A DNA stretch of 64,000 nt from Streptomyces alboflavus (GTDB lineage: Bacteria; Actinomycetota; Actinomycetes; Streptomycetales; Streptomycetaceae): NCBI RefSeq assembly GCF_000716675.1, contig NZ_JNXT01000038.1:218022-282021 (forward strand), in the 5' to 3' direction. Shown here in pieces: positions 50,274-59,130 of this stretch. The position numbers were made by a program, and so were the translations under genes. Below the pieces are notes generated by a model. The model had not been told where the DNA came from and did not search any database. It saw nothing but the letters and a program-made list of their open reading frames with translations. Each line of letters starts with the position of its first letter. The stretch's first letter is position 1.

Positions 50274-50869
50274 GGTGCCACCACCAGGAGCGCGTAGCGC
50301 ACGGGGCCTTGGCCCCCGCACCGGAAGCGGGTGCCGCCCCACACCCGGAACCGCAGGCAGTCACCGGTGGCGAGCGCGTGCGGCGCGCCGCCCACCGTCA
50401 CTTCGAGGTCGCCGTCGAGGACCCAGAGGTGCTGTTCGAGCCCTGGGACGGGCGGCCGGTCGTACGTCAGGTCGGCGCCGGGGGCGAGCGTGCCCTCGAC
50501 GACTTCGCCGCGCAGGCCCGCGTGCGGCGGCGAGACGGACCGCCGTACGAAACCGGACGCCTCGTCCGCCCACACGGCCTGCTCGGCCGCGCGCACGAGC
50601 TGCGCGGGCTCGGCCTCGACCTCACTGAGGAGCTGCGACATGGTGCGGCCGTAGGCGCCGCAGAGCCGGTTCAGGATCGCGGCCGTCGGGCTGATCTCGC
50701 CGCGCTCGGCCCGCGAGAGCGTCGACCTGCTGACGTCGCTGCGCTCCGCCAACTCGTCGAGGGACCAGCCGTGTTCGGCCCGCAGCCCCGACAGGCGGGT
50801 GGCGAGCCGGGCGTCCACGTCAGTGCCGGGGGCGGCCGGGTCGGCCACCACCCCTCCATCGGTTCCCAT
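50270..50869 (-). CDS. XRE-type regulator with cupin domain
   Basis: 199 residues. Helix-turn-helix at about 22-75 (RLSGLRAEHGWSLDELAERSDVSRSTLSRAERGEISPT); C-terminal cupin at about 115-195 (LAPGADLTYDRPPVPGLEQHLWVLDGDLEVTVGG, LATGDCLRF). These regulators sense a small ligand in the cupin barrel and often control an acetyltransferase or amino-acid gene next to them, here the overlapping GNAT. CCCATATTCGGG and TCCCATATACGAGA just upstream (50865-50900) may be its operator. Confidence 0.88.
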   Translation of the reverse strand: MGTDGGVVADPAAPGTDVDARLATRLSGLRAEHGWSLDELAERSDVSRSTLSRAERGEISPTAAILNRLCGAYGRTMSQLLSEVEAEPAQLVRAAEQAVWADEASGFVRRSVSPPHAGLRGEVVEGTLAPGADLTYDRPPVPGLEQHLWVLDGDLEVTVGGAPHALATGDCLRFRVWGGTRFRCGGQGPVRYALLVVAP

Positions 50870-50926
50870 ATTCGGGATGCTATCCCATATACGAGACAGC
50901 GCGCGACTGGCTCCGGACGGGACCCC

Positions 50927-51781
50927 TCAGTCGTGTGCCCCCGCCGCCCCGAGGAGTTCCCGGATCCGCCCCGTCGCCTCGCGGAACCCGGTCGACGCGA
51001 GCGTGGCCGCGTACGCCCGCTCCCTGGGCAGTCCGACCTCGATGACCTCGGTCACCGTGCCCGGGCGCGGGCTCATCACCACGACGCGGTCGGCCAGATA
51101 GACGGCTTCGGGGATGGAGTGGGTCACCAGGAGCACCGTTGTGCCGGTCTCGCGCCAGATGCGGTGGAGTTCGACGTTCATCTGCTCGCGGGTGAGGGCG
51201 TCGAGGGCGCCGAAGGGCTCGTCCATGAGGAGGACGGGTGGCTCGTGCAGGAGGGCGCGGCACAGGGCGACGCGCTGCTGCATGCCGCCCGACAGCTCGT
51301 GCGGGTAGGCGTCCTCGAAGCCGTCGAGGCCGGTCATGCGGATCAGCTCGTCGGCCCGGGCGCGGGCCGCGGGCGCGGGGAGCCCGCGCATCTCGGCCTG
51401 GAGCAGGATGTTGCGGCGGGCCGAGCGCCAGTCGAGGAGGGCGGCGCGCTGGAAGACGTAGCCGATGTCGCGGCGCGGTCCGCGCACCGGCTCGCCGCCG
51501 AGCAGCGCCGTGCCCGCCGACGGCGCGAGCAGCCCGGCGACCAGCTTGAGGAGCGTGGACTTGCCGCACCCGGACGGGCCGACGATGGCGACGAACTCGC
51601 CGCGTGCCACGTCGAGGGAGACGTCGGCGAGCGCGGTGACGTCCTTCCTCTTCGTGCGGAAGCGGACGGACACGCCGTCGAGGCGGACGGCGGGCGCGGT
51701 GGCGCTCCGGCCGGGCACCGCGTCGGAGTCGTTCCGTGCCGTGTCGTTCTTGTTCAGTGCCGTGTCGTTCACGGTCGTCAT
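50927..51781 (-). CDS. ABC transporter ATP-binding protein (nitrate/sulfonate/taurine type)
   Basis: 284 residues. Walker A GPSGCGKST, signature LSGGMQQRVALCRAL, Walker B LLMDEPFGALDA and H-loop VLLVTHSIPEA are intact. About 30 residues of Asn/Asp-rich N-terminal extension precede the domain. It is the last gene of a permease, binding protein, ATPase operon of SsuB/TauB type. Confidence 0.92.
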   Translation of the reverse strand: MTTVNDTALNKNDTARNDSDAVPGRSATAPAVRLDGVSVRFRTKRKDVTALADVSLDVARGEFVAIVGPSGCGKSTLLKLVAGLLAPSAGTALLGGEPVRGPRRDIGYVFQRAALLDWRSARRNILLQAEMRGLPAPAARARADELIRMTGLDGFEDAYPHELSGGMQQRVALCRALLHEPPVLLMDEPFGALDALTREQMNVELHRIWRETGTTVLLVTHSIPEAVYLADRVVVMSPRPGTVTEVIEVGLPRERAYAATLASTGFREATGRIRELLGAAGAHD

Positions 51782-51818
51782 CCCCTGCCCCCGCTGTCCC
51801 CGGACCTCGTCGGCCGTC

Positions 51819-52862
51819 TCATCCCTTCACCCCGTTGGCCTCGTCCCAGTACTCGGCGACCGGCTTCGGGCTCTTGACCATGCCCGCGTCCGCGAAGACA
51901 CGGATCGTCTGCTTCCAGTCGGCCTCGGTGTTGACGCCGGGTGCCTTGCCGCGGGTGGCGTCCGTATGGAGCAGCGTGAGCGTGGTCCTGAACTGCTCCG
52001 ACAGGACTTCGCGGGGCGGCAGTTGCCCGGACGCGCCCTCCATCGCGGCGACCGCGGGCTGCGGGGACTTCCGGGCGGCGGCCCAGGACTCGCTGACCGC
52101 CGCGGTCATGCGCCCCGCGAGGTCGCCGCCGCGCCGCAGGGTCTTGGTCCCCGCGATCAGGCCGTTGGAGTAGAAGTTCAGGCCGTGCTCGGAGAAGCGC
52201 AGGTAGGAGACGTCCTTCTTGGCCTTGTTCCGCATGATCGGGCCCTGGTCGCTGGCGTAGCCGAGGAGGGCGTCCGTGCGGCCCGAGATCACCGCGGCGA
52301 TCTTGCCCGCCGGGTCGGTGTTCTGGACCTGGACGTCGTCGAGGTCCATGCCGTTCTTCTCCAGGAAGATCGGGAAGGTCTTGGTGAGCGCGTCGCCCGC
52401 GGTGCCCGCGACGGTCTTGCCCTTGAGGTCCGCGGGCGCGTCGATCTTGTCGGCGCCGTCGGCGGCGAAGAACTGCACGGAGGCGGGCGTCGTCTGGAGG
52501 TAGACGCCGAGGCTCTTGACCTTGATGCCCTGGTCGACGCCCGCGAGGACGGCCGGGGTGTCGGCCCAGCCGAAGTCGGTACGCCCTGTGCCGGTGGCCT
52601 GCACCGTCTTCTGGGAGCCCTGGCCGGCGCGTATCTCCAGGTCGATGCCGTGCTTCTCGAAGATCTTGCGCTGCTTGCCGTAGTAGAACGGCGCGTGCTC
52701 GCCGTACGGATACCAGTTGAGGGTGAGCGTCACCTTGTCCAGCTTCTCGCCGGAGTCGCTGACGGTGGTCTTGTCGTCCCCGCCGCAGGCCGTCGCGGTG
52801 ACGGAGACCAGGAGCAGCGGGAGGAGGCCGGTGCGGATTCGGTTTCTGCGCGTCGCGTGCAT
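51819..52862 (-). CDS. ABC transporter substrate-binding lipoprotein (NMT1/SsuA type)
   Basis: 347 residues. Lipobox VTATACGG with the lipidated Cys at 26. The mature part reads KVTLTLNWYPYGEHAPFYYGKQRKIFEKHGIDLEIRAGQGS, the typical NMT1/THI5-like start. Ligands in this family are pyrimidines, taurine, sulfonates or nitrate; here they cannot be told apart. It is placed between permease and ATPase genes with short gaps. Confidence 0.9.
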   Translation of the reverse strand: MHATRRNRIRTGLLPLLLVSVTATACGGDDKTTVSDSGEKLDKVTLTLNWYPYGEHAPFYYGKQRKIFEKHGIDLEIRAGQGSQKTVQATGTGRTDFGWADTPAVLAGVDQGIKVKSLGVYLQTTPASVQFFAADGADKIDAPADLKGKTVAGTAGDALTKTFPIFLEKNGMDLDDVQVQNTDPAGKIAAVISGRTDALLGYASDQGPIMRNKAKKDVSYLRFSEHGLNFYSNGLIAGTKTLRRGGDLAGRMTAAVSESWAAARKSPQPAVAAMEGASGQLPPREVLSEQFRTTLTLLHTDATRGKAPGVNTEADWKQTIRVFADAGMVKSPKPVAEYWDEANGVKG

Positions 52863-52880
52863 GGGTCGGCCCTTCTCGCG

Positions 52881-53747
52881 TCAGAGCGTGATGGTGGCGG
52901 CGGTGTCGCGGCGGGACGCGTGCCAGGGCAGGAGCAGCTTCTCGGCGATCTCCACGAGGACGAAGAGGACGACGCCGATGAGCGACATCACGAGCAGCCC
53001 GGCGAACAGCATCGGGGTGTCGAGGTTGCCGTTGGCCTGCAGGATGACGTAGCCGAGGCCTTCGTTCGCGCCGACGAACTCGCCCACGACGGCGCCCGTC
53101 ACGGCCAGCGTGACGGCGACCTTCAGGCCGGAGAACAGATGCGGCAGCGAGGCCGGGAAGCGGATCTTCAGGAAGGTCTGCCAGGGCCGGGCGCCCATGG
53201 TGGCGGAGAGCTGGAGCATCTCCGGGTCCACGGCCTTGAGCCCGGTCACCATCGAGATCACCACGGGGAAGAACGCGATGAGGACGGCGATCAGGACCTT
53301 CGGGCCGATTCCGAAGCCGAGCCAGACGACGAACAGCGGCGCGATGGCGATCTTCGGCACGACCTGGGCGAAGAGCAGGATCGGGTACAGGGTCTTCTCG
53401 ACGGTCGACGAGTACACCATCACCACGGCGCTGAGGATGCCCACGCCGACGGCGATGAGGAAGCCGAGCAGGGTCTCGTACGTGGTGACCCAGCCGTGCT
53501 CCCACAGATAGCCGGGCTTGTCGACGATCACGTCGAGGGTGGCGCCGGGGGTGGGCAGGAGGTACGACTCGACCCAGCCCGCGGCGGCGATCACCCACCA
53601 GGCGCCGAAGCACACCAGCAGCAGGGCCAGCGGCCGCCAGGTCTTCTCGGCCGCGTCCAGGGCGCGGCGGCGCGGGCCGTGCCGGGCGCGCTCGGCGACA
53701 CCCGCCGGTTCTTTCGGGGCAGTACGGGACAGGACGCGCTGACTCAC
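52881..53747 (-). CDS. ABC transporter permease (SsuC/TauC type)
   Basis: 288 residues from GTG at 53747, GGGAG six bases upstream. Six TM helices; the EAA loop is MLQLSATMGARPWQTFLKIRFPASLPHLFSGLK. It begins the operon and is divergent from no gene: the LysR gene upstream is on the same strand. An 18-bp palindrome lies 120 bp upstream. Confidence 0.92.
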   Translation of the reverse strand: MSQRVLSRTAPKEPAGVAERARHGPRRRALDAAEKTWRPLALLLVCFGAWWVIAAAGWVESYLLPTPGATLDVIVDKPGYLWEHGWVTTYETLLGFLIAVGVGILSAVVMVYSSTVEKTLYPILLFAQVVPKIAIAPLFVVWLGFGIGPKVLIAVLIAFFPVVISMVTGLKAVDPEMLQLSATMGARPWQTFLKIRFPASLPHLFSGLKVAVTLAVTGAVVGEFVGANEGLGYVILQANGNLDTPMLFAGLLVMSLIGVVLFVLVEIAEKLLLPWHASRRDTAATITL

Positions 53748-53869
53748 GGTGGACTCCCCGGAACGTCGGCGAAAGTCGTCAGGGCTACCTCGAGTTGCTG
53801 CCGGAACCGCCTCGCGAAAACACCTCACGCACCTCGCACACGGCACGCACACCATGCGCTCCGCACGTT

Positions 53870-53887
53870 TCAGAAAGCGCTTTCTGA
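53870..53887. promoter_or_regulatory. Perfect 18-bp palindrome, LacI-type operator
   Basis: TCAGAAAGCGCTTTCTGA is fully symmetrical and has the central CG of LacI/GalR operators. It lies in the promoter region of the ABC operon. No LacI gene is in the window. Confidence 0.65.
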
Positions 53888-54006
53888 CACGGTGTCCGCC
53901 ACGCTAATGACTCGCCGACCACAGGGTCAATACGTCGTGGCGAAGTTCCGAACGCGGAATTCCGGGGGCGGTGGGCTGCCGCCGGGCCGGGTGGGGGCGC
54001 CGGGGC

Positions 54007-54906
54007 CTACGCCGCGGCGTCGCCCAGGGCGCCGAGCACCGGGGCGATCAGCGGATGCGTCTCCGCGCCGCGGCGCACGGCCGCGAACACCCGCCGCGTC
54101 GGCGTGATCCCGTCCACCGGCCGGACCACGGCTCCCGCCATGTCCATCCCGCGCAGCGCGGACCTCGGTACGAGGGCGACGCCCGCGCCCGCCGAGGCCA
54201 GGGCGACGACGGCGCGGAAGTCGTCCGACGTGTGCTCCAGGACCGGCTGGAAACCGGCCTGTTCGCAGGCCAGAACCACCACGTCGTGGCAGGGGTTGCC
54301 CGGGAACGGGCCGATCCACGGGTCCTTGGCAAGATCGGCGAGCGGTACCCGTTCGTTGTCCGCCGCGCGGTGGCCCACGGGCAGGACCGCGTCGAACGGC
54401 TCCGCGTACAGGGGCACCCGCGTCAGCCGTGAGTCGTCCGCGCCGGGCGCGCCCCGGTACTCCACGGCCACCGCGACGTCCACCTGCCGGTCCAGGACCA
54501 TCGGCAGGCTGGCGTCGCCCTCGGCGTCCTGGACGCGGACGCGGATGCCGGGGGCGGTCTCGGCGAGGCGGGTCAGGGCGGGGGCCACGACCAGGCCGAT
54601 GCCGGTGGCGAACGACGCCAGCGTCACCGTGCCCGCGCTGCCCGCGTCGTACGCGGCCAGCTCGGCCTCGGCGCGCTCCAGCTGGGCCAGCACGGCGTTC
54701 GTGTGGGCCAGCAGGATCTCACCCGCGGGCGTCAGGCGTACGCCCCGCGCGGAGCGCTCGACCAGGCGGTGGCCCGTCTCCTGCTCCAGGGCTGTGAGCT
54801 GCTGTGATACGGCGGACGGGGTGAGGTAGAGGGCGGCGGCCGCTGCGGTGACGGTGCGGTGGTCGGCCACCGCGCGGAGGATGTGCAGCCGACGCGCTTC
54901 GATCAT
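54007..54906 (-). CDS. LysR family transcriptional regulator
   Basis: 299 residues. N-terminal winged helix (RRLHILRAVADHRTVTAAAAALYLTPSAVSQQLTALEQETGHRLVER) and periplasmic-binding-like effector domain (TVTLASFATGIGLVVAPAL). It lies upstream of the NMT1-type ABC operon on the same strand and is its likely regulator. The ATG is at 54906. Confidence 0.92.
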   Translation of the reverse strand: MIEARRLHILRAVADHRTVTAAAAALYLTPSAVSQQLTALEQETGHRLVERSARGVRLTPAGEILLAHTNAVLAQLERAEAELAAYDAGSAGTVTLASFATGIGLVVAPALTRLAETAPGIRVRVQDAEGDASLPMVLDRQVDVAVAVEYRGAPGADDSRLTRVPLYAEPFDAVLPVGHRAADNERVPLADLAKDPWIGPFPGNPCHDVVVLACEQAGFQPVLEHTSDDFRAVVALASAGAGVALVPRSALRGMDMAGAVVRPVDGITPTRRVFAAVRRGAETHPLIAPVLGALGDAAA

Positions 54907-54963
54907 GCGGTCATTGTCCCACCGGCGCGTTCACATGGGGCTGCGCCCCTCTCCCCCCTGATT

Positions 54964-55132
54964 GGCGCTCCGCGCCTCGTCCTCAATCGCCGGACGGGCT
55001 TTCTCCCACCCACCCGCCCAACCTCGGACAGGCTGAGCAACAGCCCGGCACCCTCAGCCCCGCGGTACCTCTCCGGCCCGCCCCGGCGAAGTTTCAGCCC
55101 GTCCGGCGATTGAGGACGAGGCGCGGAGCGCC
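54964..55132. repeat. Two inverted copies of the 37-bp dispersed element
   Basis: 54964-55000 and 55096-55132 are exact reverse complements, 37 bp each, with 95 bp between them. The same 37 bp is at 42054-42090. The element reads GGCGCTCCGCGCCTCGTCCT and then CAATCGCCGGACGGGCT. Confidence 0.9.
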
Positions 55133-55183
55133 GATTCGAGGGTGCCCCCGTCCCACGGCACCGGGACACCCACCCCGCGAGGA

Positions 55184-56386
55184 CTACGCCGCGTCCAGCT
55201 CCGCCCGCGCAGCGACGAACGCGTCCACAGCCCGGTTCACGTCCTCCGCGGAGTGCGCCGCCGACAGCTGCACCCGGATGCGGGCCTGCCCCTGGGGCAC
55301 GACGGGGTAGGAGAAGCCGATGACGTACACGCCGCGCTCCAGGAGCAGCTCGGCCATGCGTCCGGCGACGGCGGCGTCGCCGATCATGACAGGGGCGATG
55401 GCGTGATCGCCGGGCAGGATGTCGAAGCCGGCCTCGGTCATCCGGGACCGGAACAGCGCGGTGTTGGCGGCGAGCCGCTCCCGCAGGTCCCCGGCCGACT
55501 CCAGGAGGTCGAGCACCTTGAGGGAGGCGGCCGCGATCACCGGGGCGAGGGTGTTGGAGAAGAGGTAGGGACGCGAGCGCTGGCGCAGCAGGGCGACGAT
55601 CTCGGCGCGCGCGGCGACGTACCCGCCGGAGGCACCGCCGAGCGCCTTGCCGAGCGTGCCGGTGATGATGTCGACGCGGTCCATGACGCCGTGCAGCTCG
55701 GGCGTGCCCCGACCGCCGGGGCCGACGAAGCCGACGGCGTGCGAGTCGTCGACCATGACCATGGCGTCGTAGCGCTCGGCGAGGTCGCAGATGTCGGCGA
55801 GCGGCGCGACGTAGCCGTCCATGGAGAAGACGCCGTCGGTGACGACGAGCTTGCGCCGGGCGCCGCCCTCGGTGGCCTCCTTGAGCTGCTTCTCCAGGTC
55901 GGCCATGTCGCGGTTGGCGTACCGGAAGCGGCGGGCCTTGGAGAGCCGGATGCCGTCGATGATGGAGGCGTGGTTGAGGGCGTCGGAGATGACGGCGTCC
56001 TCGGGGCCGAGGAGGGTCTCGAAGACGCCGCCGTTGGCGTCGAAGCAGGAGGAGTAGAGGATCGTGTCCTCCTGGCCGAGGAAGGAGGACAGGCGGGCCT
56101 CCAGTTCCTTGTGCACCTCCTGGGTGCCGCAGATGAAGCGCACGGACGCCATGCCGTAGCCCCACCGGTCGAGCGCCTCGTGGGCGGCGGCGACGACCTC
56201 GGGGTGGTCGGCGAGGCCGAGGTAGTTGTTGGCGCAGAAGTTCAGTACGTCGCCGGGGCGCCCGCCCGCAGTCACGGAGACCGTCGCGGACTGGGGCGTG
56301 CCGATGACGCGCTCGGGCTTGTGCAGACCGGCGGCGCGGATCTCTTCGAGGTCGGCGGCGAGGGCGTCGCGTACGGAGTCGAACAT
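55184..56386 (-). CDS. kbl: Glycine C-acetyltransferase (2-amino-3-ketobutyrate CoA ligase)
   Basis: 400 residues, alpha-oxoamine synthase family. [45 protein letters not shown] and the PLP lysine in [14 protein letters not shown] are intact. It cleaves 2-amino-3-oxobutyrate with CoA to glycine and acetyl-CoA, completing threonine degradation begun by the gene upstream. The ATG at 56386 has AGGA upstream; 97 bp separate it from tdh. Confidence 0.95.
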   Translation of the reverse strand: MFDSVRDALAADLEEIRAAGLHKPERVIGTPQSATVSVTAGGRPGDVLNFCANNYLGLADHPEVVAAAHEALDRWGYGMASVRFICGTQEVHKELEARLSSFLGQEDTILYSSCFDANGGVFETLLGPEDAVISDALNHASIIDGIRLSKARRFRYANRDMADLEKQLKEATEGGARRKLVVTDGVFSMDGYVAPLADICDLAERYDAMVMVDDSHAVGFVGPGGRGTPELHGVMDRVDIITGTLGKALGGASGGYVAARAEIVALLRQRSRPYLFSNTLAPVIAAASLKVLDLLESAGDLRERLAANTALFRSRMTEAGFDILPGDHAIAPVMIGDAAVAGRMAELLLERGVYVIGFSYPVVPQGQARIRVQLSAAHSAEDVNRAVDAFVAARAELDAA

Positions 56387-56483
56387 CAGGAGTCCTTCGG
56401 GAGTGCGGGACGAGGGGTGCGGAGACGGAGGGTGCGGAGACGAGCGTGCGGGCGGAGCCGCGCGCGGGCCGTGGCCCGGGGGC

Positions 56484-57512
56484 TCAGGCGGTCCAGTCGA
56501 GGATGACCTTGCCGCCGCGGCCGCTCGCCGCGTCGTCGAAGGCCTCCTGGAAGTCCCGGTACCCGTAGCGTCCGGTGATCACGGGCGCGAGGTCGAGGCC
56601 GCCTTCGAGCAGCACCGACATGGCGTACCAGGTCTCGAACATCTCGCGGCCGTAGATGCCCTTGATGGTGATCATCGACGTGACGATGCGGGACCAGTCG
56701 ACGGCGAACTCCTCGGCGGGCAGGCCGAGCATGGCGATCTTGCCGCCGTGGGTCATGTTGGCGACCATGTCGCGCATCGCGCGCGGGTTGCCGGACATCT
56801 CCAGGCCGATGTCGAAGCCCTCGCGCAGGCCGAGTTCGCGCTGGCCGTCGGCGATCGTCGACTCGGCGACGTTGAGGGCGAGGCTGACGCCGGTCTTGCG
56901 GGCGAGCTGCAGGCGCTCCTCGCTGACGTCGGTGATGACGACGTGGCGGGCGCCGGCGTGCCGGGCGACGGCGGCGGCCATCAGGCCGATCGGGCCCGCG
57001 CCGGTGATCAGCACGTCCTCGCCGACGAGCGGGAAGGACAGCGCCGTGTGCACGGCGTTGCCGAACGGGTCGAAGATCGCGGCGACGTCGAGGTCGACCT
57101 GCACCCGGTGCACCCACACGTTGGAGGCGGGCAGCGCGACGTATTCCGCGAACGCCCCGTCGCGGCCGACGCCGAGGCCGACCGTCGCACGGCACAGGTG
57201 GCGGCGCCCGGCCAGGCAGTTGCGGCACTTGCCGCACACCAGGTGGCCCTCGCCGCTGACCAGGTCCCCGGTCTTGATGTCGGCGACGTCCCTGCCGGCG
57301 GTGACGACCTCGCCGACGAACTCGTGGCCGACGACCAGCGGCGCCTTGATGCTCTGCTGTGCCCAGCCGTCCCAGGCCCGGATGTGCAGATCGGTGCCGC
57401 AGATCCCGGTGCGCAACACCTTGATCAGGACGTCGCCGGGGCCCACCTCGGGCTCGGGGACGTCCATCAGCCGGAGACCCGGCTCTGCCTTCTCCTTGAC
57501 CAGCGCTTTCAC
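56484..57512 (-). CDS. tdh: L-threonine 3-dehydrogenase
   Basis: 342 residues, zinc-dependent medium-chain dehydrogenase. Catalytic zinc region GICGTDLH and GHEFVGEV; structural zinc Cys cluster [18 protein letters not shown]-binding [13 protein letters not shown]. It oxidises threonine to 2-amino-3-oxobutyrate for Kbl. GTG start at 57512 with AGGAG nine bases upstream. Confidence 0.95.
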   Translation of the reverse strand: MKALVKEKAEPGLRLMDVPEPEVGPGDVLIKVLRTGICGTDLHIRAWDGWAQQSIKAPLVVGHEFVGEVVTAGRDVADIKTGDLVSGEGHLVCGKCRNCLAGRRHLCRATVGLGVGRDGAFAEYVALPASNVWVHRVQVDLDVAAIFDPFGNAVHTALSFPLVGEDVLITGAGPIGLMAAAVARHAGARHVVITDVSEERLQLARKTGVSLALNVAESTIADGQRELGLREGFDIGLEMSGNPRAMRDMVANMTHGGKIAMLGLPAEEFAVDWSRIVTSMITIKGIYGREMFETWYAMSVLLEGGLDLAPVITGRYGYRDFQEAFDDAASGRGGKVILDWTA

Positions 57513-57716
57513 GCGTCGGCTCCTGTCGTACGTCTGGGGGGTGCCGGCGGCCCGTACAGCTCGTGCACATCCCGTACCGGTGACCCGCACCGGTCGCACA
57601 CCGACGCACAGCAATCTTCCGTACCTCGCGGCGCGGGTCCATCGAGGATTTCTTAAGCGCGGCCGCAGCTTTCCTTCAGACCGCAGGCGGGCCCCGCGTT
57701 CCCGGGCCCGGACGGG

Positions 57717-58901
57717 CTAGCGCGACTGCCCCCGATCGAAGTACGCGACCAGCTCCGGGTCGAGCTCGGGCACCGTGCGCGGCGCGCCGCCGTCCCGCAG
57801 CGACTCGGTGGCCCGCACTCCCGCCGCGACGGCCATCCGCGCGGCCACCGGCGAGGTGTCGGTGCCGCCGCCGTCCCGCGCGAACCGCACGAACTCGTCG
57901 ACGAGCAGCGGGTCCGCGCCCCCGTGCCCCGCTGCGTCCTCGGCGTCCGGCACCGGATACTCGGCGTCGCCCCGCTCCCGGTGCGCCGAGCGCCCGCTGT
58001 TCCACACCTTCACCACGCCGCCGGGGCCGTCGCCGAAGTTCTCCAGGCGGCCCGCGTCGCCGATGACCGTGTAGTTGCGCCAGTAGTCGGGCGTGAAGTG
58101 GCACTGCTGGTAGGCGGCGAGGACCCCGTTGTCCAGGCGCATGTTGACCAGCGACACGTCCTCGACGTCGATCACGGGGTTGAGGGCGCGCTGGGTGTCC
58201 GGCGGCCAGTGGCCGTCCTCGGTGTACCAGTCGTCGGCCTTGGGCTCGCCCGTGGCGCGGCGGTGCGGGTTGTCGCCGTAGACCATGAGGTCGCCGAGGG
58301 CCTGCACCCGCTGGGTGAAGCCGCCCGCGAGCCAGTGCAGGACGTCGATGTCGTGGGCGGCCTTCTGGAGCAACAGGCCGGTGGTATAGCGCCGTTCGGC
58401 GTGCCAGTCCTTGAAGTACCAGTCGCCGCCGTAGCCCACGAAGTGGCGCACCCACACCGTCTTGACGGTACCGATCTCGCCGCGCGCCACGATGTCCCGC
58501 ATCAGCCGGACCACCGGCATGTGGCGCATGTTGTGCCCGACGTACAGGCGGGTTCCGCTCTCGTACGCGGCGCGCAGGATCGCGTCGCAGCCCTCGACGT
58601 CGATGGCGAGGGGTTTCTCCACACACACCGGCTTGCCCGCGCGCAGCACCTCGCAGGCCAGTGCGGTGTGGGTGTGGTCGGGGGTGAGGATCATCAGGGC
58701 GTCGACGTCGGGGTCCTCGGTGACCTTGCGGTGGTCGGCGGCGATGCGGGCGCCGGGGAAGGCGAGGGCGGCGGCGGTGCGGGCGGCGGGGTCGTGGTCG
58801 GCGAGCGCGGTGACGCGGGAGCCCGCGCCGGGGCGGTGGGCGGTGCGGGCGAGGGAGCCGCGCAGGCCGTAGCCGAGGACGCCGAGACGGAGGTCGGTCA
58901 T
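57717..58901 (-). CDS. Gfo/Idh/MocA family oxidoreductase
   Basis: 394 residues. N-terminal Rossmann fold (LRLGVLGYGLRGSLARTAH), VEKPLAIDVEG with the conserved EKP, and a C-terminal alpha/beta domain including HDIDVLHWLAGG with the H-x2-D-x2-HW pattern. These enzymes oxidise sugars or cyclitols with NAD(P). It is divergent from the DUF2264 gene and shares an operator-like site with it, so both probably act on the same carbohydrate. Confidence 0.9.
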   Translation of the reverse strand: MTDLRLGVLGYGLRGSLARTAHRPGAGSRVTALADHDPAARTAAALAFPGARIAADHRKVTEDPDVDALMILTPDHTHTALACEVLRAGKPVCVEKPLAIDVEGCDAILRAAYESGTRLYVGHNMRHMPVVRLMRDIVARGEIGTVKTVWVRHFVGYGGDWYFKDWHAERRYTTGLLLQKAAHDIDVLHWLAGGFTQRVQALGDLMVYGDNPHRRATGEPKADDWYTEDGHWPPDTQRALNPVIDVEDVSLVNMRLDNGVLAAYQQCHFTPDYWRNYTVIGDAGRLENFGDGPGGVVKVWNSGRSAHRERGDAEYPVPDAEDAAGHGGADPLLVDEFVRFARDGGGTDTSPVAARMAVAAGVRATESLRDGGAPRTVPELDPELVAYFDRGQSR

Positions 58902-58988
58902 GGGGTGCCTTTCTCGATCGTGAGGAGCCTTTCCCGGCCGTGAGGAGCCTTCTCGGGGTGTGTGGACGCCCCGCAGAAGGCATCGCCC

Positions 58989-59002
58989 AGAAACCGCTTA
59001 CT
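58989..59002. promoter_or_regulatory. LacI-like site in the divergent sugar-gene promoter
   Basis: AGAAACCGCTTACT matches 12 of 14 positions of GGAAAGCGCTTACT, the complement of the site at 45184-45198. It lies between the Gfo/Idh/MocA and DUF2264 genes. Confidence 0.45.
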
Positions 59003-59130
59003 ACCAAGCCAGCACGCCACTTACAGTCACCCCCTTGCACTTCTTCCCCCACAGCCTCTGGCGTACAGCCTCGCCGCAGTACACGCTTACTGTCCACGGC
59101 GTATCGCACTTCGACCCGAGGATCCCGCCC

